64,000 nt of DNA from Halorussus salinus (GCF_004765815.2 NZ_ML974127.1:1466927-1530926), one strand, 5' to 3'; shown: positions 8,659 to 16,656, counted from the stretch's first letter. The notes: a model not told the origin generated them from the letters alone. Translations and numbers: made by a program.

Positions 8659-9477
8659 ATGGTTTATCACGTTGACGGGAAGAGGGTTACAGCACTTGAC
8701 CCAACAAGCTTCGACTCTCTTGACCTGACGGAAGCGGACATTGAGGAGTGGATTATCGAGACACCCTCGATACTTGGTGAAGACCTACTCGTAGTCGCGT
8801 CACAGTACGCAAAGTTCGACCGGGCAGCGGAGCGCCCCGACGTCTTGGCTCTCGATCCGGACGGGAAGCTCGTGGTAATTGAGGTGAAGCGAGACCGCGC
8901 AGACAAGACGACTGATCTCCAAGCCATCAAATACGCGAGCTACTGTTCAACTATCAGCGCCGAAGAGCTTCAGCAGGATTATCGGGCGTTCTGGAATAAG
9001 CGCCGCGATGAAGACGACCAGCTGACGCCTGAGAAAGTGGGCGAGCGGTTCACTGAATTCCTTGGTGAGGACATCGTCTTGACAGAAGACGGCTACGCCG
9101 ATTTCGTGCTGGACGACCGGCCACGGATCTTGTTAGCAGCGGGGGGCTTCGGCCCGGAGATTACCACACCCGTTGTCTGGCTCGAACGCGAGTACGGAAT
9201 GGACATCACCTGCATCGAACTGGATGTACACCAACGGGACGAAGAGGTGTTTGTTAGTGCTCGACAGGTACTCCCGATTCCCGAGGCCGAAGAGTACATG
9301 GCCAAGCGACGTCAGAAGGAGCGACAACAGAGTCGGTCGTCGAGTCGAGCCGAGAGGGCGATCACTGTCCTACTTGAGGCGGGACTCGTCGAGGAAGGGG
9401 ACATCGTCCTGTTCGATGGTGAAAGCCTTCCAGACGACGCTGAGAGAGAATATGATTCAGAGGACGACTTCTGGTGA
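8659..9477 (+). CDS. NucS/DUF91-like PD-(D/E)XK endonuclease, apparently cut by an in-frame TGA
   Basis: The 272-residue product has the nuclease core RPDVLALD...LVVIEVKRD, with candidate metal ligands Asp61, Glu75 and Lys77, followed by a helix with KYASYCS as in NucS-like and restriction-associated nucleases. A basic linker (about residues 214-232) leads to the C-terminus, which stops with TGG TGA. The same frame then stays open for 70 more codons that read as a folded domain (9478-9687). A single C-to-T change of CGA to TGA would explain this. Translation is likely coupled with the methyltransferase 27 bases upstream. Role inferred: restriction nuclease, or modification-dependent partner, of the module. 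Confidence 0.82.
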   Translation: MVYHVDGKRVTALDPTSFDSLDLTEADIEEWIIETPSILGEDLLVVASQYAKFDRAAERPDVLALDPDGKLVVIEVKRDRADKTTDLQAIKYASYCSTISAEELQQDYRAFWNKRRDEDDQLTPEKVGERFTEFLGEDIVLTEDGYADFVLDDRPRILLAAGGFGPEITTPVVWLEREYGMDITCIELDVHQRDEEVFVSARQVLPIPEAEEYMAKRRQKERQQSRSSSRAERAITVLLEAGLVEEGDIVLFDGESLPDDAEREYDSEDDFW

Positions 9478-9690
9478 GGCCGAATCACCGGGAAAACAGG
9501 ACGGAGTGACAACGTCGAGTGGTTGGAGAACGGTGCAGAATACTCGTTCACTGCCCTCGCCCAGGAGGTACTCGAACAAGCGACGGATCGCGAATTCAAT
9601 GTCAATGGCTACCCGTACTGGCTACACATAGAGCATGACATAAGTCTCTCCGAACTCAGACGGTCGAAGGTTGGCGATATTGACTGGTGA
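9478..9690 (+). pseudogene. In-frame C-terminal continuation of the NucS-like gene after a TGA stop
   Basis: Seventy sense codons followed by TGA at 9688, in the same frame as 8659-9477. The peptide includes ITGKTGRSDNV, EYSFTALAQ and NGYPYWLH, the pattern of a small C-terminal domain (RAMA/DUF4357-like, ending in an NGW-like motif) common on restriction-associated proteins. No start codon with a ribosome site is visible, so it is best read as the tail of the upstream gene, separated by a nonsense mutation, a sequencing error or a recoded stop. Confidence 0.65.
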
Positions 9691-9758
9691 ACGTGTTGAA
9701 CTAGGGGACACCAATTGAGGCACTCCCCCTGAGAAGTATTTTTGGAACGAAGATACGC

Positions 9759-10706
9759 CTATTCCACTGGAACTTGGTCATATTCCAGTGTAACTCCGTA
9801 TCGCTGTAGGGTTATATTGGCTTCCTCAAGCTCCGATTCTATTCCTTCATAGTCATAGAAGTCTTCAGCCACCAGAACCCCCTGCACCAGTTCCTCCCTT
9901 TCCGACCTGATATCTTGGAGGTATTGTTTGAGTTGTCGGACAGCGCTGGGGCCCGCGGCCCCTACCTTAGTCTCCACTACCGTTGTTACTGACTCACTCG
10001 ACAGAAAGACGAAATCCGCGAACTGTTCATTCTCTGTCTGGTACTCCCTCTTTATATCCTCGGAAACGATATTTGCGTTGTCTTGGAACTTCTCTGGATT
10101 ATCCCGTAAATGGGCTTGAATGACGCTTTCGTCAAACTCAAAATCATACGACTTTGGCTGGATTTTCGGTGCAGATTGTAGCTCCTCAACCAATACTTCT
10201 AGACTGTCTTTCTCCGCAGGATTCCATTGCTGGAGAGTGTTCGGGAGATGCGTCGATGATCTCTCCTTAGGCTGGAACTTCGTTGATAGCTCGTCTCGTA
10301 CTACTGGCCCGCCGTTGTATTTCCATTCAGCAACGTCTCGATGGAGTTGGTGTGGGAAATCCTCGTGAATTCTTTCGTCTTCCCAGTCAATGTCCCCGAC
10401 CTCTGCGACTCCTCGAATTACACTCTTGCCGCGGATTTTACGTTGACCGACTATAATGACGATGTCCCCCTCTTCCATGGGGGTTCTATCCTTGTGCTCG
10501 TGGCCTGCAAAGCACTTCACGACACTAAGGATATATCCGGGAGATTGGTCATACTGGCCCTCAATACTATCAATAATGTCACTATCCGGTACCTCCTCCA
10601 CAACTTGTTTTGAAGCTTTCTCCCACCCAACAGATACGATGTCTTCTTGATCCCAATAAGGGAAGTATTCCTGGTGACCCGACTTAATCAAATAGCAGGT
10701 TGGCAC
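9759..10706 (-). CDS. PUA-like (EVE/ASCH-type) domain fused to a NucS-like nuclease domain
   Basis: The 315-residue product has two parts. Residues 1-150 resemble the PUA-like domains that recognise modified bases: a SVGW segment near 25, GYILSVVKCF near 57, then MEEGDIVIIV and a VIRGVAEVGD strand. Residues 185-310 form a PD-(D/E)XK nuclease core with FADFVFL (Asp231) and VVETKVG (Glu245, Lys247), followed by a QLKQYLQDI helix. This is the architecture expected of an enzyme that reads base modification and cuts. It is transcribed with the PLD-SNF2 helicase gene, whose stop lies 77 bases upstream, and converges on the methyltransferase pair. Function is inferred from architecture only. Confidence 0.8.
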   Translation of the reverse strand: MPTCYLIKSGHQEYFPYWDQEDIVSVGWEKASKQVVEEVPDSDIIDSIEGQYDQSPGYILSVVKCFAGHEHKDRTPMEEGDIVIIVGQRKIRGKSVIRGVAEVGDIDWEDERIHEDFPHQLHRDVAEWKYNGGPVVRDELSTKFQPKERSSTHLPNTLQQWNPAEKDSLEVLVEELQSAPKIQPKSYDFEFDESVIQAHLRDNPEKFQDNANIVSEDIKREYQTENEQFADFVFLSSESVTTVVETKVGAAGPSAVRQLKQYLQDIRSEREELVQGVLVAEDFYDYEGIESELEEANITLQRYGVTLEYDQVPVE

Positions 10707-10783
10707 ACCTCTTTCATTTCGCGACCACTTAATAAAGGTATGTGCAAGACCGCGCTGGTAAAACCAACGTCAAAGAAAAGTGG

Positions 10784-13700
10784 TTATGAGCCGATAACTC
10801 CCCAACAGATGAGTCGGGCCTGGACAGCACTCTCTCCAACAAGTGTGGTCTGGTATTCTTGGGACGCTTCGATGTTGTCCTCGATGAAAGCCTCCAGTTC
10901 GTTCAAGAACTCCTTAACCGGCCAGTCACCGAGCGACGTGTAGTCAGGGTGTTCCCGGAAGGTCTCCCGCAATATTCGGTCTTCGTCCGTATTCTTGAGA
11001 CTCACCCGATCGAACTGATCAAATAGCGCATCCGTCCACTCTCCGACCGTATCATACCTGTCCACCGGTGCAGGTTCATCACCGTACTGTGGCTGGATTC
11101 GCATCTGCATCATATCCAACACCATTTCCTGGGTTGCTGACTGACCACCGCCACTGAACACTTCCTCAACCTGCCCCTCTCGAACCGCTTCCAACCGTTC
11201 GGAGAGTTGCTCTTCTATCGCCTCCCGGTTCGCAAGAATCCTGTCAGTGTTCCCTGACAGGTGTTCCCCTTCAGTGTCTGGTGCAATACTGAGTGACCCG
11301 ACTGGGCGCTCCTTGATGTCACCACTAAACGGTTTGTAGTACAATGCTCGCCGTACACGCCCAAGCGGTGCCTCTTCGGGTTCGCCAGTATCCTTGTTCT
11401 CGAACCACAGATGGACGAGCCCGAACACACCAGGACGTGGGCCACTATCGTGGTCGGTGGCGTTCGTGTAGAGAAAATCCCGGTCATCGGTCGGCTCACT
11501 GAAGTACCCTTCCGCAAATTCAAAATCGTCGGATGAGAGTCCATAGTCCTCGTTCAGCTCTTCTTTGAGGAGCACACGTTCGAATGCCGCGTTCTCGTCA
11601 CTACCAGCATTCCGCAGTAATGGATTCTTCGAGGTGTCGTCCAACTCGTTGTAGTCGTCTACCTTCCGAGACCCTCGGATAGAAGACTCAATTTCCTCAA
11701 TCTCCAGTTCACCAATGGTTTTCTCAGTCTCAACCCCCGCTTTCTCCAGCACTGCATCCTCGTTTGGGTCGAGAATATTGTTCTCCTTGCCGACGATGAG
11801 CGCGATGTCGTTGATCTTCGCCTGCAAGCGCTCAAGGAGCTTGATCGCAGCTTCGATGTCGCCATCGGGGTAGAAGTTGTGGACGTACTTGTCTGCTGTC
11901 GAGCCGATGCGGTCGATGCGGCCAACACGCTGGACGATTCGCATGGGGTTCCACGGAAGGTCGTAGTTGACGACAACTGAGATGTCCTGAAGGTTCACAC
12001 CCTCGCTCAGGGTGTCTGTCGCAACCACGTACTGCAATTCTGTTTCATTACTCTCGGCTAGCGTCTGCTGGTACCCTGACGCCTCTGGGGCGAATCGTTT
12101 GATGATGTTTTGTTTGTTTTCGTCACCCCCTTTTACGACGGCACTATTTTCCGTCGTCATGGGTGAGTTCTCGTCGTTGACGAGTGTGCGATGGACGTAG
12201 TCGGCAGTTGCGCGGTATTGGGTGAAGATGAGTACCTTCTGGTCGTACTCATTCAGGACATTGGAGAGGCGATTGATTTTGGGGTCACGGAACTCGCGGA
12301 GGGCGAACACGCCTTCGTAGAAGTCCCGGGTGGCACTGTCGGCGTCACTCAAATCTTGTTGGGGATAGAGGACGGGGTTCGGGTCATCTTCGGGTATGTC
12401 CGGAAGCACTGCTGCACCGTGGTTGGCGAGCCATTGTTCCAGTTCGACTTCCATGTCCGCAATCGTCCCGGAGTCTTTGGCAACGCGACCGATGAATCGG
12501 GAGAGGAAGTACGCGAGGAGCGTCAAGTCTTCGCGGATGTATGTTTTCACCTCGCTTACTGTGACTTCCGTCAGTTCGTTGTCTGTGTCGTCCTCGTTTG
12601 CTTGAAGGGCACCACTGTCGAACCCGAATTCCTCAAGGGTTTGCTCCAGGTCTTCAGCGGCGTCTGAACCCTCCACAAAATCACCGATTGTCGTGTCTGC
12701 GTCGTCGTCCTTGATGGTGCGGAGGACATCGATGTCTTCGTCTTCCGGTAGTCCGTCGAGGAAGCCAAGGAGTGCCCGTTCACTCTCGTGTAACGTCTGT
12801 ATCGATTGGACGAAGGCGTAGGTGGATGATTCGAGGCGTTTCAGCAGATTGAGTTTGTAGAGTGCTTTCAGTGTCCCACCGGCCTGGGGGTTCTTGATGG
12901 AGATGTGTGGGAGGTGCAGTGCATCCATCACGTCCGGGAGCATTCGATAGATTGGCTGGTAGGCAGGCGGCAGTGAGTACTGTTCTTTGTGGAGCTCCGG
13001 TGGTTTGAAGCTCATCTCGAAGTCGTCTTGGCCGGTCAGCGTCTCTTTGACGTGCTTTCGAGTGCGGAGCACCATCACTTCATTAAGAATCTCGGAGATT
13101 TCCTCGGAGTGGCGCTTCAGTTGCTCTGTCATCTGGCGCTGCTCTTCCTCGGTGGCTTCGTCTTTACCGGCGGCCACTCGCTTGCGCTCCTCGGCAAGGT
13201 CGATGTACTCGTCGAAGGCACTGAACTTCAGCGACGCCTTGTTCATCAACTCGTTTTCGTCGGTGAACAACCCGATGAGGTTCTTGAGGTCAGTAGCTGA
13301 GTTGTTGATCGGCGTCGCGGTCAACATTACCATTGTGTTGTCGCGGAGGAGACGAAGGTTCGCGTGCCGCCGAGTTCCTTTGTAATCATCGTTGTGATCC
13401 GGGTTTGGTCGCCACTTCCCGTGGTTTCGGAATCGATGTGCTTCGTCGATGAGCACCACATCGAATTGATCGTCCAGGTCGTTTACTTCCTCGTGTGTGA
13501 GGTTCTGGAACTGGCTGATGCTCATGACCTGAATGTGTTTTCCGTCCACTTCGAGACCGAAGTACGGCTCACCGTCCTCGTCAGTCGCGTCTTCGAGGAG
13601 CTCTCGCCACTGATCGGTCAGGTTGGCCGGAACGACGAGGAGGCACCGATCCCCTTGTTCCCGGTAGTCGTAGAGGAGTTCGCTTCCGATGAACGACTTT

Positions 13701-14584
13701 CCCAACCCGACAGAGTCAGAGATTATACACCCATCGTACTGTGACAACTTTGTTTTCGCGCTCTCGTAGCCGAGTGACTGGAAGTGGTAGAGGGGGCTGT
13801 CTCGAGAGGTTACGTTACCATCGAGTTCGTCATAGGCGAGAAGTTTGTACATCTCGAATGGTTCGAGGTAGGTGCCGAACTCCTCGGTTTCATCGTCATC
13901 AGTGTGCTTCTCTTGGTCTTTCCAGTCTTGGTATCTGCTGCTGTTTTCAATGATGTTGACGAGGTCGTCGCTGAAGTCTTCGGCATTGGCCCATTGGTTG
14001 TCGAACCAATCTTCGAAGGCTTCCGCGTCGCCGCGTTCCTGACTGGTGAGGTTCAGCTCGACGTTTCGTTGGTGGCCGCTGGCGGAGAAATTCGATGACC
14101 CGACGATAGTGACGGCAGGGCGGCGGTCAGTATCGCCTTCGCGGTCGTCTGGACTGTTGGGGGTGCCGCGGAAACAGGCGCCTTTGGCGTGGAAGTACCC
14201 GTTTTCTGGCACCTGTACTCGGATGTTGACTTTGTCGTTGGCGATGAAGTCGCGGAGGCGGTCGAGACGGTCGAGTTGTGCGTTGTTGAGTTCAGCGATG
14301 TCGTCTTTGACTTCCTGCCGGAATTGGCCACGGAGCGTTTGGCCAGATTCGATTTCTTCGGCGGTTTCGGTGTTCGTCTGGCGTCCCATCAGAATGCGGA
14401 ACGGTGCATTATTTAGGGTGTCTGGGTCGCGTAGGTTGGTGAGATCGTCTTTGAAGAGGTTGAACCCTGAAAGGTAGAAATAGCCCGTTGCAATACGGAT
14501 TTCTTCGCTTTCAGGAATGACCTTCTTGTATGTCTCTTCGAGCGTGGTCTCGGTGTTGTCGATGAGGGGGTCAAGAGAGAGCAT
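10784..14584 (-). CDS. PLD-domain SNF2-family helicase (defence module)
   Basis: I start at ATG 14584, giving 1266 residues, because the upstream extension is atypical. Residues 1-170 form a phospholipase D-like domain with HAKGACF near 132 and GSSNFS near 162, which could act as a nuclease. The SF2 helicase core follows: Walker A VGLGKS near 292, DEAH near 380, TATPINN near 421, then the C-terminal half with FTQYRATADYV, SEGVNLQ and the arginine motif QRVGRIDRIG. About 350 further residues have no recognisable domain. DISARM (DrmD plus the PLD protein DrmC) and Mokosh systems use the same activities. The core DISARM genes drmA and drmB are absent. Predicted role: DNA translocase and nuclease cooperating with the facing methyltransferase. 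Confidence 0.88.
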   Translation of the reverse strand: MLSLDPLIDNTETTLEETYKKVIPESEEIRIATGYFYLSGFNLFKDDLTNLRDPDTLNNAPFRILMGRQTNTETAEEIESGQTLRGQFRQEVKDDIAELNNAQLDRLDRLRDFIANDKVNIRVQVPENGYFHAKGACFRGTPNSPDDREGDTDRRPAVTIVGSSNFSASGHQRNVELNLTSQERGDAEAFEDWFDNQWANAEDFSDDLVNIIENSSRYQDWKDQEKHTDDDETEEFGTYLEPFEMYKLLAYDELDGNVTSRDSPLYHFQSLGYESAKTKLSQYDGCIISDSVGLGKSFIGSELLYDYREQGDRCLLVVPANLTDQWRELLEDATDEDGEPYFGLEVDGKHIQVMSISQFQNLTHEEVNDLDDQFDVVLIDEAHRFRNHGKWRPNPDHNDDYKGTRRHANLRLLRDNTMVMLTATPINNSATDLKNLIGLFTDENELMNKASLKFSAFDEYIDLAEERKRVAAGKDEATEEEQRQMTEQLKRHSEEISEILNEVMVLRTRKHVKETLTGQDDFEMSFKPPELHKEQYSLPPAYQPIYRMLPDVMDALHLPHISIKNPQAGGTLKALYKLNLLKRLESSTYAFVQSIQTLHESERALLGFLDGLPEDEDIDVLRTIKDDDADTTIGDFVEGSDAAEDLEQTLEEFGFDSGALQANEDDTDNELTEVTVSEVKTYIREDLTLLAYFLSRFIGRVAKDSGTIADMEVELEQWLANHGAAVLPDIPEDDPNPVLYPQQDLSDADSATRDFYEGVFALREFRDPKINRLSNVLNEYDQKVLIFTQYRATADYVHRTLVNDENSPMTTENSAVVKGGDENKQNIIKRFAPEASGYQQTLAESNETELQYVVATDTLSEGVNLQDISVVVNYDLPWNPMRIVQRVGRIDRIGSTADKYVHNFYPDGDIEAAIKLLERLQAKINDIALIVGKENNILDPNEDAVLEKAGVETEKTIGELEIEEIESSIRGSRKVDDYNELDDTSKNPLLRNAGSDENAAFERVLLKEELNEDYGLSSDDFEFAEGYFSEPTDDRDFLYTNATDHDSGPRPGVFGLVHLWFENKDTGEPEEAPLGRVRRALYYKPFSGDIKERPVGSLSIAPDTEGEHLSGNTDRILANREAIEEQLSERLEAVREGQVEEVFSGGGQSATQEMVLDMMQMRIQPQYGDEPAPVDRYDTVGEWTDALFDQFDRVSLKNTDEDRILRETFREHPDYTSLGDWPVKEFLNELEAFIEDNIEASQEYQTTLVGESAVQARLICWGVIGS

Positions 14585-14918
14585 GGTTCTGGATTTGAGA
14601 TGGTGCTGACTTTGAGGGAGTCTATTCACGCCTGACAAATAAACACACCTCACCCTCGCGCACAGAAATCTTAGTAGATTCTTGCAGGAGTAGATTAGTT
14701 ATCGAAAGAGTCGAGGGGTTGGTTTTCCGTAGAGGGAATAGCCTCTTTTACAACACCAACTTCAAGCAGGAACTCTCGGAGAGCCTCAGATTCATGTTCA
14801 GTAGAGGGTGGTGAGTGATATAGTTCCTCAACCACTTCACGCAGATTACTGTAAAATAGGGTGTTTGTGGTGTAAATTAATATGTTCCAAAAAGGGTAGC
14901 TACTGGGAATGAACTCGA
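14585..14918. other. Intergenic region with a coding-like remnant
   Basis: The minus strand from about 14907 to 14695 lacks stops and reads protein-like at its end, but no ATG, GTG or TTG start precedes most of it. The usable part is a 46-codon GTG ORF at 14695-14835. I take the region as the remnant of a small gene plus the promoter of the PLD-SNF2 gene. Confidence 0.4.
14695..14835 (-). CDS. Possible 46-residue acidic protein or gene remnant
   Basis: GTG start at 14835. The peptide is acidic and amphipathic (VEELYHSPP, then a helix ending in LEVGVVKEA). The frame continues upstream without a stop for about 70 bases but without a start codon, so it may be a 5'-truncated gene. It reads in the same direction as the wHTH gene before it and the helicase gene after it. 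Confidence 0.3.
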   Translation of the reverse strand: MVEELYHSPPSTEHESEALREFLLEVGVVKEAIPSTENQPLDSFDN

Positions 14919-15191
14919 CTACTCGAATTCATCATTTTCAGTTTGATGTTCACTAGGAGTACTTGTGTGTCCAGGATACCACCAAACCATACTCCGCCCT
15001 CCAGCTTTCTTGGACTTTATTTGGCCTTGGTCGCGGAGTTTCTTTAGCCGTTTATACACTCCCCGACGACTGATTGGTAGTTGATCGGCGACTTCAGATG
15101 CGACGAGTACTGGATCTTCTGACTCTTGGAAAATGGTGAGAATTTCGTCGTCACTTACCTGGGGCTTTCGCCCAGGCTTATCGTCGCCCAT
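14919..15191 (-). CDS. Winged-helix transcriptional regulator
   Basis: This 90-residue protein starts at ATG 15191; a minus-strand TTTTTAAA box about 28 bases upstream supports a leaderless start there. Residues 15-75 form a winged helix: EVADQLPISRRGVYKRLKKL is helix-turn-helix and the wing ends in SMVWWYP. The N-terminal domain of the histidine kinase at 31173 has the same fold and the same VWWYP ending. It is divergent from the nuclease-TFB-recombinase operon. A 16-bp palindrome lies just upstream of its TATA box and a second copy near the operon's predicted promoter, so it probably represses itself and the operon. Confidence 0.8.
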   Translation of the reverse strand: MGDDKPGRKPQVSDDEILTIFQESEDPVLVASEVADQLPISRRGVYKRLKKLRDQGQIKSKKAGGRSMVWWYPGHTSTPSEHQTENDEFE

Positions 15192-15215
15192 TTGTTCCTT
15201 CGAGGGAGCTATAGG

Positions 15216-15224
15216 TTTAAAAAG
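15216..15224 (-). promoter_or_regulatory. TATA box of the wHTH gene
   Basis: Minus-strand TTTTTAAA is centred about 28 bases before ATG 15191, consistent with a leaderless transcript. Confidence 0.45.
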
Positions 15225-15229
15225 AAATT

Positions 15230-15245
15230 GTACCCACGTAGGAAC
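15230..15245. promoter_or_regulatory. Palindromic operator, copy 1
   Basis: GTACCCACGTAGGAAC is an imperfect dyad of the form GT-N-CC-N-ACGT-N-GG-N-AC. It lies immediately upstream of the TATA box of the wHTH gene. An almost identical copy follows at 15293. Confidence 0.65.
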
Positions 15246-15283
15246 CAATACTGTCAACAACAAGTTTGGAAATCGCCAAATAC

Positions 15284-15292
15284 TCTTATTTA
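15284..15292 (+). promoter_or_regulatory. Candidate TATA box of the Cas4-like/TFB/recombinase operon
   Basis: CTTATTTAG on the plus strand is followed directly by operator copy 2. Initiation about 25 bases downstream would begin at the first hairpin (15317), giving a leader of about 200 bases. Confidence 0.4.
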
Positions 15293-15308
15293 GTACCCAT
15301 GTAGGAAC
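15293..15308. promoter_or_regulatory. Palindromic operator, copy 2
   Basis: GTACCCATGTAGGAAC differs from copy 1 at one base. It lies between the candidate TATA box and the predicted start of transcription of the rightward operon, a position where a bound regulator would block initiation. Confidence 0.65.
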
Positions 15309-15316
15309 CAATTAGG

Positions 15317-15379
15317 CTCAGTCCGTCCATTACGACTGAGGTGCGCGAAAAGTCCGGGTGCCCAGTCACCCGGACTGAG
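15317..15379 (+). ncRNA. Hairpin-rich leader or small RNA upstream of the nuclease-TFB-recombinase operon
   Basis: Stem 1 pairs 15317-15323 (CTCAGTC) with 15334-15340 (GACTGAG). Stem 2 is a perfect 10-bp hairpin, 15351-15360 with 15367-15376, loop CCCAGT. A second GACTGAG at 15373-15379 overlaps the end of stem 2, so CTCAGTC could pair with either copy in mutually exclusive folds. Long structured leaders are uncommon in haloarchaea. Whether it is a leader, an independent RNA or a DNA site is not decided by the sequence. Confidence 0.45.
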
Positions 15380-15519
15380 TCTCACAACATAGGCTGATCG
15401 ACCCATGTTAGCAACCGATCTACGAGGACATCAAGGTCACGCAGAGTTAGAGGCGTTTAGCGAGGGTTTTCGCCATCCTTGGGTTGAACAGACACAAAAT
15501 AACCAGAGGAGCGAAGACA

Positions 15520-16656
15520 ATGACTGAGTCGGAACCACGTGACGAAAACGGGACGAGCGACGGTAACACAGAAACTCACGACCCAGTAGCCACCTTAATT
15601 GAGAAAATCTGCACGACGGACTTCGACACGTGGTATCGAGAACGGCAGTTCGTGCAAAATATTCGAGAGGGCCAACCCTATTTCAACGGGCCAAGCCCTT
15701 GTCGCGACCCAAGATACCACACCCCGAACAAACTGAACCAGTGTCACAGAAAAATCTACTACGACCGACTCAACGCTCCTGAAGAGCAACCAGAACCGGA
15801 GGGCCTCTTCTGGTTTGGAACGAAATTCGAGGAAGAACTCGCGATGGAGTACCTCGAAGACACCGTCAAGCCTCATAGGTATGTTCGCAATTCGATTTGG
15901 CTTGACTTCACGATCGAAACCGAAACGGACAACCTGCGGTTCCGAGGCGAGACTGACCCCGTTGTTGTCGACAAAGACGGCGTACCTTACCTCCCGACGG
16001 AAGTGAAGACGACAGAAGTCGATAATCTGACTAAGCCGAAAAAACGCCATCTTGCACAGGTACACGCGTACCTCTATGGGTTGTCGCAAGAGTACGATCG
16101 AGAGTTTACGGCGGCTGTGCTCTTGTATACCCACCGGAAAACGTTTAGCTTCACCCCCTTTGAGGTTGAGTTTGATTCTGAGTTTTGGCGCAACACGGTT
16201 GTTGAGTGGGCGGAAACACAGACTCAATATCGACAGGACGAGATCCTTCCCCCAGCTGATCCCGAATTAGAATGGGAGTGCGAATACTGTGATTACAAAC
16301 ACCGATGTGGGGAGGGTAACACGAATTACGAAAATGGAGGGGTTCGTGGATTTTTACCGTTGTTCGCAGAGTATCCCCGCGACAAGGTAGAGGAGTACCT
16401 CGAAGTATATTCAGACGTAGGTGCGAAACTGACGCCAACGTTGGCTCACCACTATCCGGACTTAGCCAATCGGTTCGAGGTAGATGATTGGCAGTGTGAG
16501 GCCTGTGAAACTACGCAGCAGTGGGATTCCGTTGACTGGAATGGGAATGTTGACCGTCCACCCTTATGTCCACAGTGCGAAAAGGATGGGATTCCTGCAC
16601 CACTCAGTGGGCCAGCACCAACGGAGTCGGCTTTTGAAAGGGAGGCGTTCCAATGA
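15520..16656 (+). CDS. Cas4-like PD-(D/E)XK nuclease with iron-sulphur-type cysteines
   Basis: I start at ATG 15520 (378 residues), preceded by a GAGGAG ribosome site; an upstream ATG at 15484 is less likely. The Cas4/RecB-type core is clear: FGTKFEEEL, RGETDPVVV (Asp146), TEVKTTE (Glu161, Lys163) and AQVHAYLYG (Gln180). One Cys in NQCHRKIYYD (75) and three in CEYCDYKHRC (254, 257, 263) match the Cas4/AddB iron-sulphur cluster pattern. An extra zinc ribbon follows at the C-terminus (CEAC...CPQC). Cas4-family enzymes are usually exonucleases. There is no CRISPR array or cas1 here; the stop codon overlaps the TFB gene by four bases, so the two are translationally coupled. Confidence 0.85.
   Translation: MTESEPRDENGTSDGNTETHDPVATLIEKICTTDFDTWYRERQFVQNIREGQPYFNGPSPCRDPRYHTPNKLNQCHRKIYYDRLNAPEEQPEPEGLFWFGTKFEEELAMEYLEDTVKPHRYVRNSIWLDFTIETETDNLRFRGETDPVVVDKDGVPYLPTEVKTTEVDNLTKPKKRHLAQVHAYLYGLSQEYDREFTAAVLLYTHRKTFSFTPFEVEFDSEFWRNTVVEWAETQTQYRQDEILPPADPELEWECEYCDYKHRCGEGNTNYENGGVRGFLPLFAEYPRDKVEEYLEVYSDVGAKLTPTLAHHYPDLANRFEVDDWQCEACETTQQWDSVDWNGNVDRPPLCPQCEKDGIPAPLSGPAPTESAFEREAFQ

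Noticed and set aside
9475-9477. Selenocysteine or pyrrolysine at the in-frame TGA
   Set aside because: No SECIS-like hairpin was seen, TGA is not a pyrrolysine codon, and a CGA-to-TGA change is simpler.
5023-14584. DISARM, BREX or Mokosh as a firm name for the defence module
   Set aside because: The methylase, PLD and SNF2 parts would fit pieces of each, but drmA/drmB, pglZ/brxC and the Mokosh gene arrangement are not present, so no named system can be claimed.
15520-16656. CRISPR-Cas locus, because of the Cas4-like nuclease
   Set aside because: No repeat-spacer array, cas1, cas2 or effector gene was seen anywhere in the window.
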